Below are positions 1-5,500 of a stretch of 5,500 nucleotides of DNA, in pieces. The position numbers and the translations under genes were made by a program. The DNA lies in NCBI GenBank assembly GCA_038526735.1, contig JBCBGM010000075.1:1-5500 (forward strand), in the 5' to 3' direction. The notes below the pieces were generated by a model, which saw nothing but the letters and a program-made list of their open reading frames with translations, had not been told where the DNA came from and ran no database searches. The DNA is from Rubricella sp038526735. Its GTDB lineage: Bacteria; Pseudomonadota; Alphaproteobacteria; Rhodobacterales; Rhodobacteraceae. How positions within the stretch are numbered: position 1 is the stretch's first letter; every line of letters starts with the position of its first letter.

Positions 1-312
1 ATGTCGGGGGTTGAAATGCCCATGGTCGCCGCCCGCACGCAAATCTCCGCGGCTGTTAACCTCATTGTGCAGGCGAGCCGCCTTCAGGACGGCTCCCGTC
101 GTATGGTGTCGATCTCTGAGGTGACGGGGATGGAGGGCGAAATCATTTCGATGCAGGAAATCTTCAAATTTCAGAGAACTGGCCTTGGCGATGGCGGAAA
201 GATTATTGGGCACTTCACCGCAACCGGGCTAAGATCGTATTATGCAGAGCGGTTCGCGCAATGGGGATATGACCTGCCGAACCAAATCTACACACCCGCC
301 AAGGTCGGGTAG
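1..312 (+). CDS. cpaF: Tad pilus secretion ATPase CpaF/TadA, C-terminal fragment
   Basis: This is the last 103 codons of a CpaF/TadA-type VirB11-like ATPase, the cytoplasmic hexamer that drives Flp pilus assembly and secretion. The gene begins upstream of the window: the family is several hundred residues long, and the ATG at base 1 is an internal methionine of the conserved MSGVEMP stretch, not the start. The visible part carries the typical end of the domain: 'ARTQISAAVNLIVQASRLQDG', then 'RRMVSISEVTGMEGEIISMQEIFKF', then 'GKIIGHFTATGLR' and a short tail 'DLPNQIYTP'. The Walker motifs are outside the window. It stops with TAG at 310-312. tadB follows after 20 bases, as is usual in tad loci. 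The family assignment is secure; only the name (cpaF or tadA) is a matter of convention. Confidence 0.95.
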   Translation: MSGVEMPMVAARTQISAAVNLIVQASRLQDGSRRMVSISEVTGMEGEIISMQEIFKFQRTGLGDGGKIIGHFTATGLRSYYAERFAQWGYDLPNQIYTPAKVG

Positions 313-332
313 CAACGGGGGTTCGCGGGCCG

Positions 333-1295
333 ATGTCATTCGAGCCGCTTGTATACGCAGTCGTCTTCGTCGCAGTGCTCGCACTGGTCGAGGGCATTTA
401 CCTTGCCGTCTTCGGCGCGTCCGTCCGGCTTGAAAACAAAGTCAATCGCCGCCTCGACCTGCTAGAAAAGGGCGAAGATCCCGAAGAAGTGCTCGAGACG
501 CTCCGCCAAGAGCGTGACCGCCATACTCGCAATACCGGCGTTCCGGTGCTGGCTCCGCTTTATGACCGTGCGGCGCAGGCGAACATTCAATTTAGCCCAC
601 AGGCGTTGGTCATTGTTATCTTGGCGATGGCACTTATCGTCTTCATTCTGCTGACGATTTTCGCCTCAGCAGGCCTGATTATCCGCATCGGCATCTCAAT
701 TCTGGTGGCCTATGCCGCCGTGTATGTGTGGCTCAACAACAAGGCCAAGGCACGGCTGGAAGCGTTGGAAGAGCAACTGCCCGACGCTGTTGAGCTCATC
801 GTGCGCTCGTTAAAGGTCGGGCATCCATTCTCCAGTTCGGTTGCGATTGTGGCGCATGAAATGCCTGATCCGCTGGGCACCGAGTTTGGCCTCATTGCCG
901 ATGAGGCGACCTACGGCATGGAGATCACCGAGTCTCTGCAACGCCTCGCAGACCGCATCGACGTGCAAGATTTGCGCTTTCTCGCCGTCGCTGTGTCGAT
1001 CCAGGCGCAATCGGGTGGTAACTTGGCAGAGGTGCTTGATGGCCTCGCGCAGGTGATCCGCGCCCGCTTCAAGCTCTTTCGTCGCGTCAAAGCGATCACG
1101 GCAGAGGCGAAATGGTCTGGCTGGTTCCTGTCCATCTTCCCATTGCTGGCCATTATCATGATCAATCTGGTGGACCCGAACTACTACGAAGACGTGCAAG
1201 ATGCGCCGGTGTTTGTGCCCGGCATCATCATCGTGGGCGTCCTTTTGTCCGTAAATGTGATTTTCATGCGTGCGATGGTGAACATTAAGGTCTAG
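333..1295 (+). CDS. tadB: Tad pilus inner-membrane platform protein TadB
   Basis: A 320-residue polytopic inner-membrane protein of the T2SSF/GspF family, which with TadC forms the platform that couples the CpaF ATPase to the growing Flp pilus. Hydrophobic segments are visible at about residues 7-28, 90-112, 114-134, 263-280 and 293-312. The T2SSF domain spans about 146-275. It has the typical 'EEQLPDAVELIVRSLKVGHPF' opening (only part of the motif), 'QSGGNLAEVLDGLA' at 226-239 and 'ITAEAKWSGWFLS' just before the fourth segment. A charged stretch at about 31-66, rich in Glu and Arg, lies between the first two membrane segments. Length and topology are normal for TadB. The ATG at 333 follows cpaF directly. 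The only purine-rich sequence ahead of it is GGGGG near 317-321, so its ribosome binding site is weak or it depends on coupling. It is distinguished from TadC by its position and by the N-terminal anchor plus charged linker. Confidence 0.95.
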   Translation: MSFEPLVYAVVFVAVLALVEGIYLAVFGASVRLENKVNRRLDLLEKGEDPEEVLETLRQERDRHTRNTGVPVLAPLYDRAAQANIQFSPQALVIVILAMALIVFILLTIFASAGLIIRIGISILVAYAAVYVWLNNKAKARLEALEEQLPDAVELIVRSLKVGHPFSSSVAIVAHEMPDPLGTEFGLIADEATYGMEITESLQRLADRIDVQDLRFLAVAVSIQAQSGGNLAEVLDGLAQVIRARFKLFRRVKAITAEAKWSGWFLSIFPLLAIIMINLVDPNYYEDVQDAPVFVPGIIIVGVLLSVNVIFMRAMVNIKV

Positions 1296-1300
1296 CGCAG

Positions 1301-2305
1301 ATGGGAGAGCAGATCACATACGCGCTGGACTTGATCGTCGCCGCCTTCGGCCCGCTCGGACCGCTCTATGTGGTTGGGGTTTTGGGCTTTTTCCTGATCG
1401 CCCTCGCCGCTCCTTTCGCCCTGCGCAAACCGCAAGATCCGCTCGACCGACTGTTAGGCACCGAGGGGCCGACAACGCGCCCGCCGTTACAACCGACCGA
1501 GGCACCTGAGGAAAACCGCGCAGATGGCCTGAAACTGCGGGCGGAGCAGAACGGGCTGGGGCTTGATGCGTTCTCCAACTACCTTGAGCCGCAGGACCAG
1601 CAGGAATTTACCGCCGTTCGCCTCAAGCTGATTCAGGCCGGTTACCGCTCCCGCTCTGCCGTCTCCACCTACCACTTTTTGCGCGTGGCCTTGGGCCTTG
1701 GAGGGTTGGGCGTGGGGGTGCTCCTGATGTTCGTGCTCGACACCCAGGGCGACACGATGAAGACGATCCTCACCGTGCTCGTGCCCGGCCTCGCCGGCTA
1801 TTACGGGCCTGACTATTGGGTGACCCGCCGACTGGGCGCTCGGCAAGAGGAAGTCATCTCCGGCTTTCCGGATGCGCTCGACCTGCTCTTGGTCTGCGTG
1901 GAAGCGGGCCAGTCGCTCGACCAATCAATCCTGCGCGTCGCCGAAGAAATCAAATCCGGCTACCCGGTACTCGCCGAAGAGTTTGAGATTGTGGCCAATG
2001 AAGTGCGCGCCGGTAAGGAACGGGTGACGGTGCTGCGCGATCTGGCCGAGCGCTGCGGCGTGCAGGATGTGTCATCTTTCGTGACGGTGCTCATCCAGTC
2101 CGCCAGCTTCGGCACCTCGATTGCCTCTGCTTTGCGGGTCTATTCTGCCGATATGCGCGACAAGCGTGTGATGCGGGCGGAGGAAAAGGCCAACGTGCTG
2201 CCGACCAAGCTGACGCTCGGCACGATGATGTTCACGGTGCCGCCGCTTATGATTATCCTTGTCGGCCCTTCGGTTTATACCGTTCTCACAACCATCGGTG
2301 GCTGA
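1301..2305 (+). CDS. tadC: Tad pilus inner-membrane platform protein TadC
   Basis: A 334-residue T2SSF-family membrane protein, the partner of TadB in the Tad assembly platform. Hydrophobic segments lie at about 21-41, 124-146, 154-172 and 305-331. A Pro- and Glu-rich, probably flexible cytoplasmic linker covers about 43-75. The T2SSF domain starts near 189 with 'GFPDALDLLLVCVEAGQSLD' and contains 'GVQDVSSFVTVLIQSASFGTS' in about 253-273. It ends with 'RAEEKANVLPTKLTLGTM' leading into the last membrane segment 'FTVPPLMIILVGPS', which is characteristic of TadC. It starts five bases after the tadB stop, and AAGG at 1287-1290 inside the end of tadB is the likely ribosome binding site. The TGA at 2303-2305 is one base from the next ATG, which implies translational coupling. 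Nothing looks truncated or unusual. Confidence 0.95.
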   Translation: MGEQITYALDLIVAAFGPLGPLYVVGVLGFFLIALAAPFALRKPQDPLDRLLGTEGPTTRPPLQPTEAPEENRADGLKLRAEQNGLGLDAFSNYLEPQDQQEFTAVRLKLIQAGYRSRSAVSTYHFLRVALGLGGLGVGVLLMFVLDTQGDTMKTILTVLVPGLAGYYGPDYWVTRRLGARQEEVISGFPDALDLLLVCVEAGQSLDQSILRVAEEIKSGYPVLAEEFEIVANEVRAGKERVTVLRDLAERCGVQDVSSFVTVLIQSASFGTSIASALRVYSADMRDKRVMRAEEKANVLPTKLTLGTMMFTVPPLMIILVGPSVYTVLTTIGG

Positions 2306-2306
2306 G

Positions 2307-2858
2307 ATGCGCACCGCGCTCGCATTCGGACTGGTGGCGCTGACGCTCGGCTGCACCGAGAGCTACTCCGATGATCCCACAGCCTTTTTTGGCACACCCG
2401 GAGAGCAAGCTGTGGTTGCTGACCCTACCCGCTCTGGCCACGCGCTGATGAACGCGGGCGAATACGCTCTCGCCCTGCGCGCCTTCCAACGCGCCGTCGC
2501 CCTTAACGGCCCCACACCGGAAGCGCTCGTCGGCATGGGCAGTGCCAGCGGCAAACTTGGGCGGCTGCCGCAAGCGGAGCGCTACCTCCGCGCGGCTGTG
2601 GAGGAGGCACCGGCCTCTGTCGTCGCGTGGAACAACCTCGGCGTCGTCCTGCAAGAGCGGGATGATTACGTCGGCGCCGCCGCCGCCTTTCGCATGGCCT
2701 TTGCCCTCGACAGTGGAGACAATGACCTCATCCGACAAAACCTAAACTCTGCCCTTCTGCGCCAAGACCGTCGTGATGCGGTGATCGGGCCAGAACCTGC
2801 AAACCAACTGGTGCCTTTGGGGCACGGATTGTATATTCTGGGCCAAAGCGATGGATAA
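2307..2858 (+). CDS. TPR-repeat lipoprotein, TadD-like (first copy)
   Basis: A 183-residue predicted lipoprotein made mainly of tetratricopeptide repeats. Starting at the ATG at 2307 gives a short signal sequence (one Arg, then AFGLVALTLG) and a candidate lipidated Cys at residue 16. An in-frame ATG at 2259 lies inside tadC and would put 16 non-signal residues in front, so 2307 is preferred. The lipobox is LTLGC: it fits a loose pattern but has Thr at -3 instead of Leu. TPR-like units occupy about 41-68 (GHALMNAGEYALALRAFQRA), 71-103 and 104-137 (AWNNLGVVLQERDDYVGAAA). The last ~20 residues end in 'NQLVPLGHGLYILGQ', outside the repeats. TadD-type lipoproteins act at the periplasmic side of the outer membrane and are linked to secretin assembly. 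The same role is inferred here from context. It is shorter than the second TPR protein, and I do not assign it a specific symbol. Confidence 0.88.
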   Translation: MRTALAFGLVALTLGCTESYSDDPTAFFGTPGEQAVVADPTRSGHALMNAGEYALALRAFQRAVALNGPTPEALVGMGSASGKLGRLPQAERYLRAAVEEAPASVVAWNNLGVVLQERDDYVGAAAAFRMAFALDSGDNDLIRQNLNSALLRQDRRDAVIGPEPANQLVPLGHGLYILGQSDG

Positions 2859-2874
2859 ACCATCCCACCAGAGC

Positions 2875-2879
2875 AGGAG
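2875..2879 (+). promoter_or_regulatory. Shine-Dalgarno site fixing the GTG start at 2886
   Basis: AGGAG (within AGGAGAGG, 2875-2882) lies six bases before the GTG at 2886. It is the clearest ribosome binding site in the window and sits in the widest gap of the operon (27 bases). It supports the GTG as the true start; the signal peptide and lipobox read directly from that codon. Confidence 0.8.
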
Positions 2880-2885
2880 AGGTTT

Positions 2886-3752
2886 GTGACAGGCCCCGTC
2901 AAATCGGTTGCACTGTGCTGCGCGCTGGCGCTGAGCCTGATGGCCTGCGAAAACGCAGGGCCCATCACGGCACAAGAGGCGCAGGAGCTTCCGCAGCTCG
3001 ATGCCATCGCCGCCGCCAACCTGACCGAGATCATGCTCACCGTCTCGGACCCAGAGGATGCGGTAGATTACTTTCGCGAAGGGGTCGCACGCGAACCCGA
3101 CAATATGGAGTTTCGCCGAGGGCTGGGCCAGTCGCTTGCGCGCGCAGGACGATATGCCGAGGCTGCGCTCATATATGAGCGCATCAACGAAGAGGGCCTC
3201 GCCTCCGACGAGGACCGGCTGATCTATGCGGAAATTTTGGTCCGCGAGAACGCGTTTCAGGAGGCCTCGGTGCAGCTCGCGCTCGTGCCCGATCAACCCT
3301 CTGATTATCGCTACAACCTCCTGAAAGCGGTGATTGCCGATCACTTTGAGAACTGGGCTGAGGCGGATCAGTTTTACGCCCGCGCCCGCGGTCTCACGAC
3401 CCGCCCCACAGCCGTGTTGAACAATTGGGGCGTCAGCCGCATGTCGCGTGGCGATCTGAACGGCGCGATGCTGACCTTTCGCGAGGCGGTGACGCTCGAC
3501 CCCGCCCCCTTCCGCCCGCGCAACAACCTCGTGATCGCGCGGGGGCTCTCGGGCATTTACACCCTGCCCGTGATCCCGATGACCGAAGAGGAGCGCGCGC
3601 AGCTCTACCACAACCTCGCCCTCGTCGCCCTGCGCCAAGGGGAGCTTGAGCTAGCAAAGGGGCTACTGCGGCAAGCGGTGGATGCACACCCGCGCTTCTT
3701 CCCTGCAGCGTCTGACAAACTCGCGGCACTCGAAGCGATTGTGGAGCTCTAG
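2886..3752 (+). CDS. tadD: TPR-repeat lipoprotein TadD (second copy)
   Basis: A 288-residue lipoprotein of the TadD family. The GTG start follows a good AGGAG site. Residues 1-20 form a signal sequence ending in the lipobox SLMAC, with the lipidated Cys at 21. Most of the rest is helical repeat: TPR-like units at about 54-87 (EDAVDYFREGVAREPDN), 88-101, 143-170, 174-207 (NNWGVSRMSRGDLNGAMLTF) and 238-272 (QLYHNLALVALRQGELELAK). The stretch 'NNLVIARGLSGIYTLPVIPM' at 213-232, between the last two repeats, is a signature I associate with alphaproteobacterial TadD proteins. In the Tad system such lipoproteins support outer-membrane secretin localisation or stability; the role here is inferred from family and operon. 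It is the more typical TadD of the two adjacent TPR genes. The TAG at 3750-3752 is three bases before the next start. Confidence 0.9.
   Translation: MTGPVKSVALCCALALSLMACENAGPITAQEAQELPQLDAIAAANLTEIMLTVSDPEDAVDYFREGVAREPDNMEFRRGLGQSLARAGRYAEAALIYERINEEGLASDEDRLIYAEILVRENAFQEASVQLALVPDQPSDYRYNLLKAVIADHFENWAEADQFYARARGLTTRPTAVLNNWGVSRMSRGDLNGAMLTFREAVTLDPAPFRPRNNLVIARGLSGIYTLPVIPMTEEERAQLYHNLALVALRQGELELAKGLLRQAVDAHPRFFPAASDKLAALEAIVEL
3743..3746 (+). promoter_or_regulatory. Probable Shine-Dalgarno site for the prepilin peptidase
   Basis: GGAG at 3743-3746, inside the last codons of the second TPR gene, lies nine bases before the GTG at 3756. It supports that non-ATG start, which leaves a three-base gap and places the first membrane segment at the N-terminus. 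Confidence 0.55.
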
Positions 3753-3755
3753 CCT

Positions 3756-4250
3756 GTGTCGTCAGAGGTCGCGCTTATCTCTCTTTTGCTGCTCCTACTG
3801 CCCTGCTTTTACGCGGCGTGGAGCGATCTCGCGTTCATGAAAATCCCCAACTGGCTGTCGCTCTACGTGATCGCCGCCTACCTCGTTTCGATGCCGTTTC
3901 TGGTGCCCCTCGATGACATGGGGCTGCGCCTCACCATCGCACTTGGCGTACTGGTGCTTGGCTTTGTTTTGAGCGTTTCAGGCTTCATTGGCGCCGGAGA
4001 TGCGAAGTTTGGGGCAGCGCTCATGCTCTTCGTGCATCCCACGCTCGATCATGTGAGCTTCTTCATGCAGATTTTGGGGATGATGGCCCTCGCCGGCGTG
4101 CTCACCCACCGCCTGTTTTACAAGTTCGCGCCCGCCCGCAAGATCGGTGCCGAGTGGCAGTCGTGGCAGGAGGAGAAGAACTTTCCCTTTGGCCTCTCCA
4201 TCGCGGCCTCGATGCTGTTCTACCTTGCCATCCTCTTGGTGCTGACGTGA
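3756..4250 (+). CDS. cpaA: Prepilin peptidase CpaA/TadV (A24 aspartic protease)
   Basis: A 164-residue integral membrane aspartic protease that cleaves the leader of Flp prepilins and related pseudopilins at the inner membrane. Both catalytic aspartates are visible: Asp24 in 'AAWSDLAFMKIPNWLS' and Asp82 in the GxGD motif 'GAGDAKFG' (79-86). Hydrophobic segments lie at about 5-21, 34-51, 58-77, 100-115 and 147-163, and the loop before the last carries 'NFPFGLSIA', another conserved part of the family. It is the short form without the N-terminal methylase domain of PilD-type enzymes, which is normal for CpaA/TadV. It starts at a GTG three bases after tadD. Its TGA at 4248-4250 overlaps the GTG of the following ATPase gene (GTGA), so the two are probably translationally coupled. 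Confidence 0.94.
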   Translation: MSSEVALISLLLLLLPCFYAAWSDLAFMKIPNWLSLYVIAAYLVSMPFLVPLDDMGLRLTIALGVLVLGFVLSVSGFIGAGDAKFGAALMLFVHPTLDHVSFFMQILGMMALAGVLTHRLFYKFAPARKIGAEWQSWQEEKNFPFGLSIAASMLFYLAILLVLT

Positions 4251-5500
4251 GCCTCGGCGTTCAACCGCCCGTCGCCCCGATCAAGGCTGCGGATGTGGGC
4301 CTGAACATCACGGCGCAGCGCGATCTTTTGATCAAGACGCTGTTCCGGATGAACCTGCAAACGATCTCTGAGATTGCAAAGGTCTGCTGTGTGTCTCCGA
4401 CGATTGTGGATGAGCTGATCATGCTCGGCCGTGATCAGAACCTGATTGAGACGCTTGGCAACCGGGAGGCCTCCAGCGCCACGGAGTTGCGCTATGCGTT
4501 GACCGAGTCTGGCCGTGCCCGCGCCCTCGAAGCATTGGCGCAATCAGAGTATTTCGGGGCCTTCCCCGTGCCCCTCGAAGGGTTTGCCGAACAGACAGAA
4601 CGGCAGGGTATCACCCGCGCGCCCATCACCCGCAACGCGCTTGAGACCGCCTCAAAGCACCTGATTTTGGCTGATGGTCTGCTCGATCGCTTGGGCCCCG
4701 CCGTCAATTCAGGCCGCTCGATCCTGCTTTATGGCCCGCCTGGCAACGGCAAATCCGTGCTCTCCAACGCGATCCGGGATGCGGTGCAGGATCACGTGTT
4801 TATCCCGCGCGTGCTCGACATCTCTGGCCAGATCGTGACGCTCTTTGATCCGGTCATTCACCGCGAGGTGAAAGAGGAGGAGAGCGCTGCCCAATCCGGC
4901 CTGCGCCGCCAAGCGCCGTATGATCCGCGCTATGTGCGCTGTCGCCGCCCCTCGGTCATCACGGGCGGAGAACTCACGCTCGACATGCTCGATCTGGGCT
5001 ATTCGCCCGAGAGCAAGATCTACCAAGCGCCGCTGCAACTCAAAGCGACGGGGGGCATCTTCATCGTCGATGACCTTGGCCGTCAGCGAGAGAGTGCGCA
5101 GGCGCTGATGAACCGCTGGATCGTGCCGATTGAGCAGCGCTTTGACCTGCTGAGCCTGCAATCGGGGCAAAAATTCACCGTGCCCTTCGACACGCTGGTG
5201 ATCTTCTCCACCAACTTCGCGCCCAAAACCCTCTTCGACGGCGCGGCGCTGCGTCGGATCTACTACAAGATCGAGATCGACGGGCCAGATCGCAACGCCT
5301 TCATCCGCATCTTCGCAGGCGTCGCGCGCTCTTACGGAATGAAACCCGAAGAGAGTGTGCTCGCGCATCTCATCCACAAGCTCTACCCCAAAGAGGGCGC
5401 GCCTTACGCTGCGTTCCACGCGCCATTCCTGATCGACCAGGTCGATCGTCATCTGTGGTTCTTTGTCTTCATAGATGCAGATCGAGTTCATCTGGTCGAT
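4247..5500 (+). CDS. Winged-helix plus AAA+ ATPase, uncharacterised, linked to the Tad operon; 3' end abnormal and cut by the window
   Basis: An open frame of 418 codons that runs off the window. The start is a GTG overlapping the cpaA stop. Residues about 25-98 look like a winged helix: 'TISEIAKVCCVSPTIVDELI' as helix-turn-helix, then 'ELRYALTESGRARALEAL' as wing and final helix. The AAA+ domain follows. It begins near 'DRLGPAVNSGRSILLYGPPG', with Walker A GPPGNGKS at 163-170, Walker B 'GGIFIVDDLGRQ' with Asp275-Asp276, a sensor-1-like 'VIFSTNFAP' with Asn323, and an arginine-rich 'LRRIYYKIEI' at 335-344 as possible arginine finger. Walker B ends in Asp-Asp instead of the commoner Asp-Glu. 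The family is widespread but its reaction and partners are unknown to me. A regulatory or remodelling ATPase is only a guess. From residue 396 the + strand reading (VDRHLWFFVFIDADRVHL) no longer resembles the family, while the opposite strand does: see the inverted segment 5432-5500. The original gene probably ended a few dozen bases beyond the window. Confidence 0.88.
   Translation, partial: MSLGVQPPVAPIKAADVGLNITAQRDLLIKTLFRMNLQTISEIAKVCCVSPTIVDELIMLGRDQNLIETLGNREASSATELRYALTESGRARALEALAQSEYFGAFPVPLEGFAEQTERQGITRAPITRNALETASKHLILADGLLDRLGPAVNSGRSILLYGPPGNGKSVLSNAIRDAVQDHVFIPRVLDISGQIVTLFDPVIHREVKEEESAAQSGLRRQAPYDPRYVRCRRPSVITGGELTLDMLDLGYSPESKIYQAPLQLKATGGIFIVDDLGRQRESAQALMNRWIVPIEQRFDLLSLQSGQKFTVPFDTLVIFSTNFAPKTLFDGAALRRIYYKIEIDGPDRNAFIRIFAGVARSYGMKPEESVLAHLIHKLYPKEGAPYAAFHAPFLIDQVDRHLWFFVFIDADRVHLVD
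5431..5447. repeat. Perfect 17-nt palindrome at the inversion joint
   Basis: GATCGACCAGGTCGATC has eight-base arms around a single central A and is perfect throughout. It overlaps the left arm of the inverted repeat. On the minus strand the same bases encode the 'TIDLVD' part of the ATPase C-terminus, so the palindrome probably belongs to the normal gene downstream of the first Ile-Asp-Gln and supplied the homology for the rearrangement. I see no evidence that it is a protein-binding operator. Confidence 0.8.
5432..5440 (+). repeat. Left arm of the inverted repeat bounding the inverted segment
   Basis: ATCGACCAG at 5432-5440 is the exact reverse complement of CTGGTCGAT at 5492-5500, with 51 bases between the arms. 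Inward extension fails at once (G5441 against T5491). Outward extension cannot be tested because the window ends at 5500; a C at 5501 would extend it to ten. The arm encodes Ile-Asp-Gln in the ATPase frame. Confidence 0.85.
5492..5500 (-). repeat. Right arm of the inverted repeat bounding the inverted segment
   Basis: CTGGTCGAT, the reverse complement of 5432-5440. It coincides with the very end of the window, so its full length is unknown. On the minus strand it encodes the same Ile-Asp-Gln in the same phase. Confidence 0.8.

Larger units (their letters stand above)
5432..5500 (-). other. Apparently inverted 3' segment of the AAA+ ATPase gene
   Basis: Read on the minus strand from 5500, this segment encodes Ile-Asp-Gln followed by MNSICIYEDKEPQMTIDLVD. 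Joined to the + strand residues ending 'FHAPFL' (through 5431), it gives 'FLIDQMNSICIYE...PQMTIDLVD'. That is how I expect this ATPase family to continue: a 'LLDQ' helix, then a short linker and a 'L.PELLD.AW' helix. The phase agrees exactly at the junction, and both strands spell Ile-Asp-Gln across the repeat arm. By contrast the + strand reading of the same bases is aromatic-rich and unlike an AAA+ C-terminus. The proper forward version is absent from the window, so this is not a simple duplication within it. Whether it is a real inversion or a fold-back chimera cannot be decided here. Confidence 0.7.

Noticed and set aside
810..1199. 129-codon minus-strand open frame within tadB
   Set aside because: Shadow of tadB, with no start context or recognisable domain.
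1487..1924. 145-codon minus-strand open frame within tadC
   Set aside because: Shadow of tadC; low-complexity His/Glu/Gly-rich reading with no domain.
2259..2306. Upstream in-frame ATG that would lengthen the first TPR lipoprotein by 16 residues
   Set aside because: It lies inside tadC and would place a non-signal stretch ahead of a good signal sequence; the ATG at 2307, one base after the tadC stop, is the natural start.
2859..2885. Possible promoter or terminator in the widest intergenic gap
   Set aside because: The 27 bases hold a ribosome binding site but no stem-loop with a T-run and too little room for a separate promoter; the operon appears continuous.
2742..3638. 298-codon open frame on the minus strand, antisense to the TPR genes
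   Set aside because: It overlaps two well-supported + strand genes, has no recognisable domain, and is of the length that GC-rich coding sequence gives by chance on the opposite strand.
4709..5491. 260-codon open frame on the minus strand starting MNSICIYEDK
   Set aside because: It is not an independent gene. Only its first 20 residues are meaningful, as the inverted tail of the ATPase; the rest is antisense to the ATPase and has no recognisable domain.

Overview
The window is part of a Tad/Flp (tight adherence) pilus operon, all on the + strand. Gene content, gene order and protein wording fit an alphaproteobacterium of the Rhodobacteraceae (Roseobacter-type). That placement rests on recognising the proteins, not on a database search. 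Base composition looks moderately GC-rich and even throughout, and nothing suggests recent transfer.

Layout: (1) 1-312, the C-terminal end of the secretion ATPase CpaF/TadA, cut by the window start. (2) 333-1295, TadB, and 1301-2305, TadC, the paired inner-membrane platform proteins. (3) 2307-2858 and 2886-3752, two consecutive TPR lipoproteins of the TadD type. (4) 3756-4250, the prepilin peptidase CpaA/TadV. (5) 4247 to beyond 5500, a winged-helix plus AAA+ ATPase of uncharacterised role, joined to cpaA by a GTGA stop/start overlap. Gaps are 20, 5, 1, 27 and 3 bases, then an overlap, so this reads as one polycistronic, translationally coupled unit. I see no internal promoter or terminator and no RNA gene, IS element or CRISPR. 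No gene-free stretch exceeds 30 bases.

How the genes work together: CpaF powers pilin extrusion through the TadB/TadC platform, CpaA processes prepilins, and the TPR lipoproteins probably help place or stabilise the outer-membrane secretin. The AAA+ protein has no established role in the machine that I can name.

The most unusual signal is at the right edge. The ATPase reads normally to residue 395 (5431) and then becomes an odd aromatic-rich peptide. The opposite strand of 5432-5500 encodes, in the matching phase, what looks like the proper continuation of the family's C-terminus. The segment is flanked by inverted repeats (ATCGACCAG / CTGGTCGAT), and the left repeat lies inside a perfect 17-nt palindrome. 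The last ~70 bases therefore look inverted relative to the gene. This could be a real intragenic inversion or a fold-back sequencing/assembly chimera; the bases after 5500 would decide.
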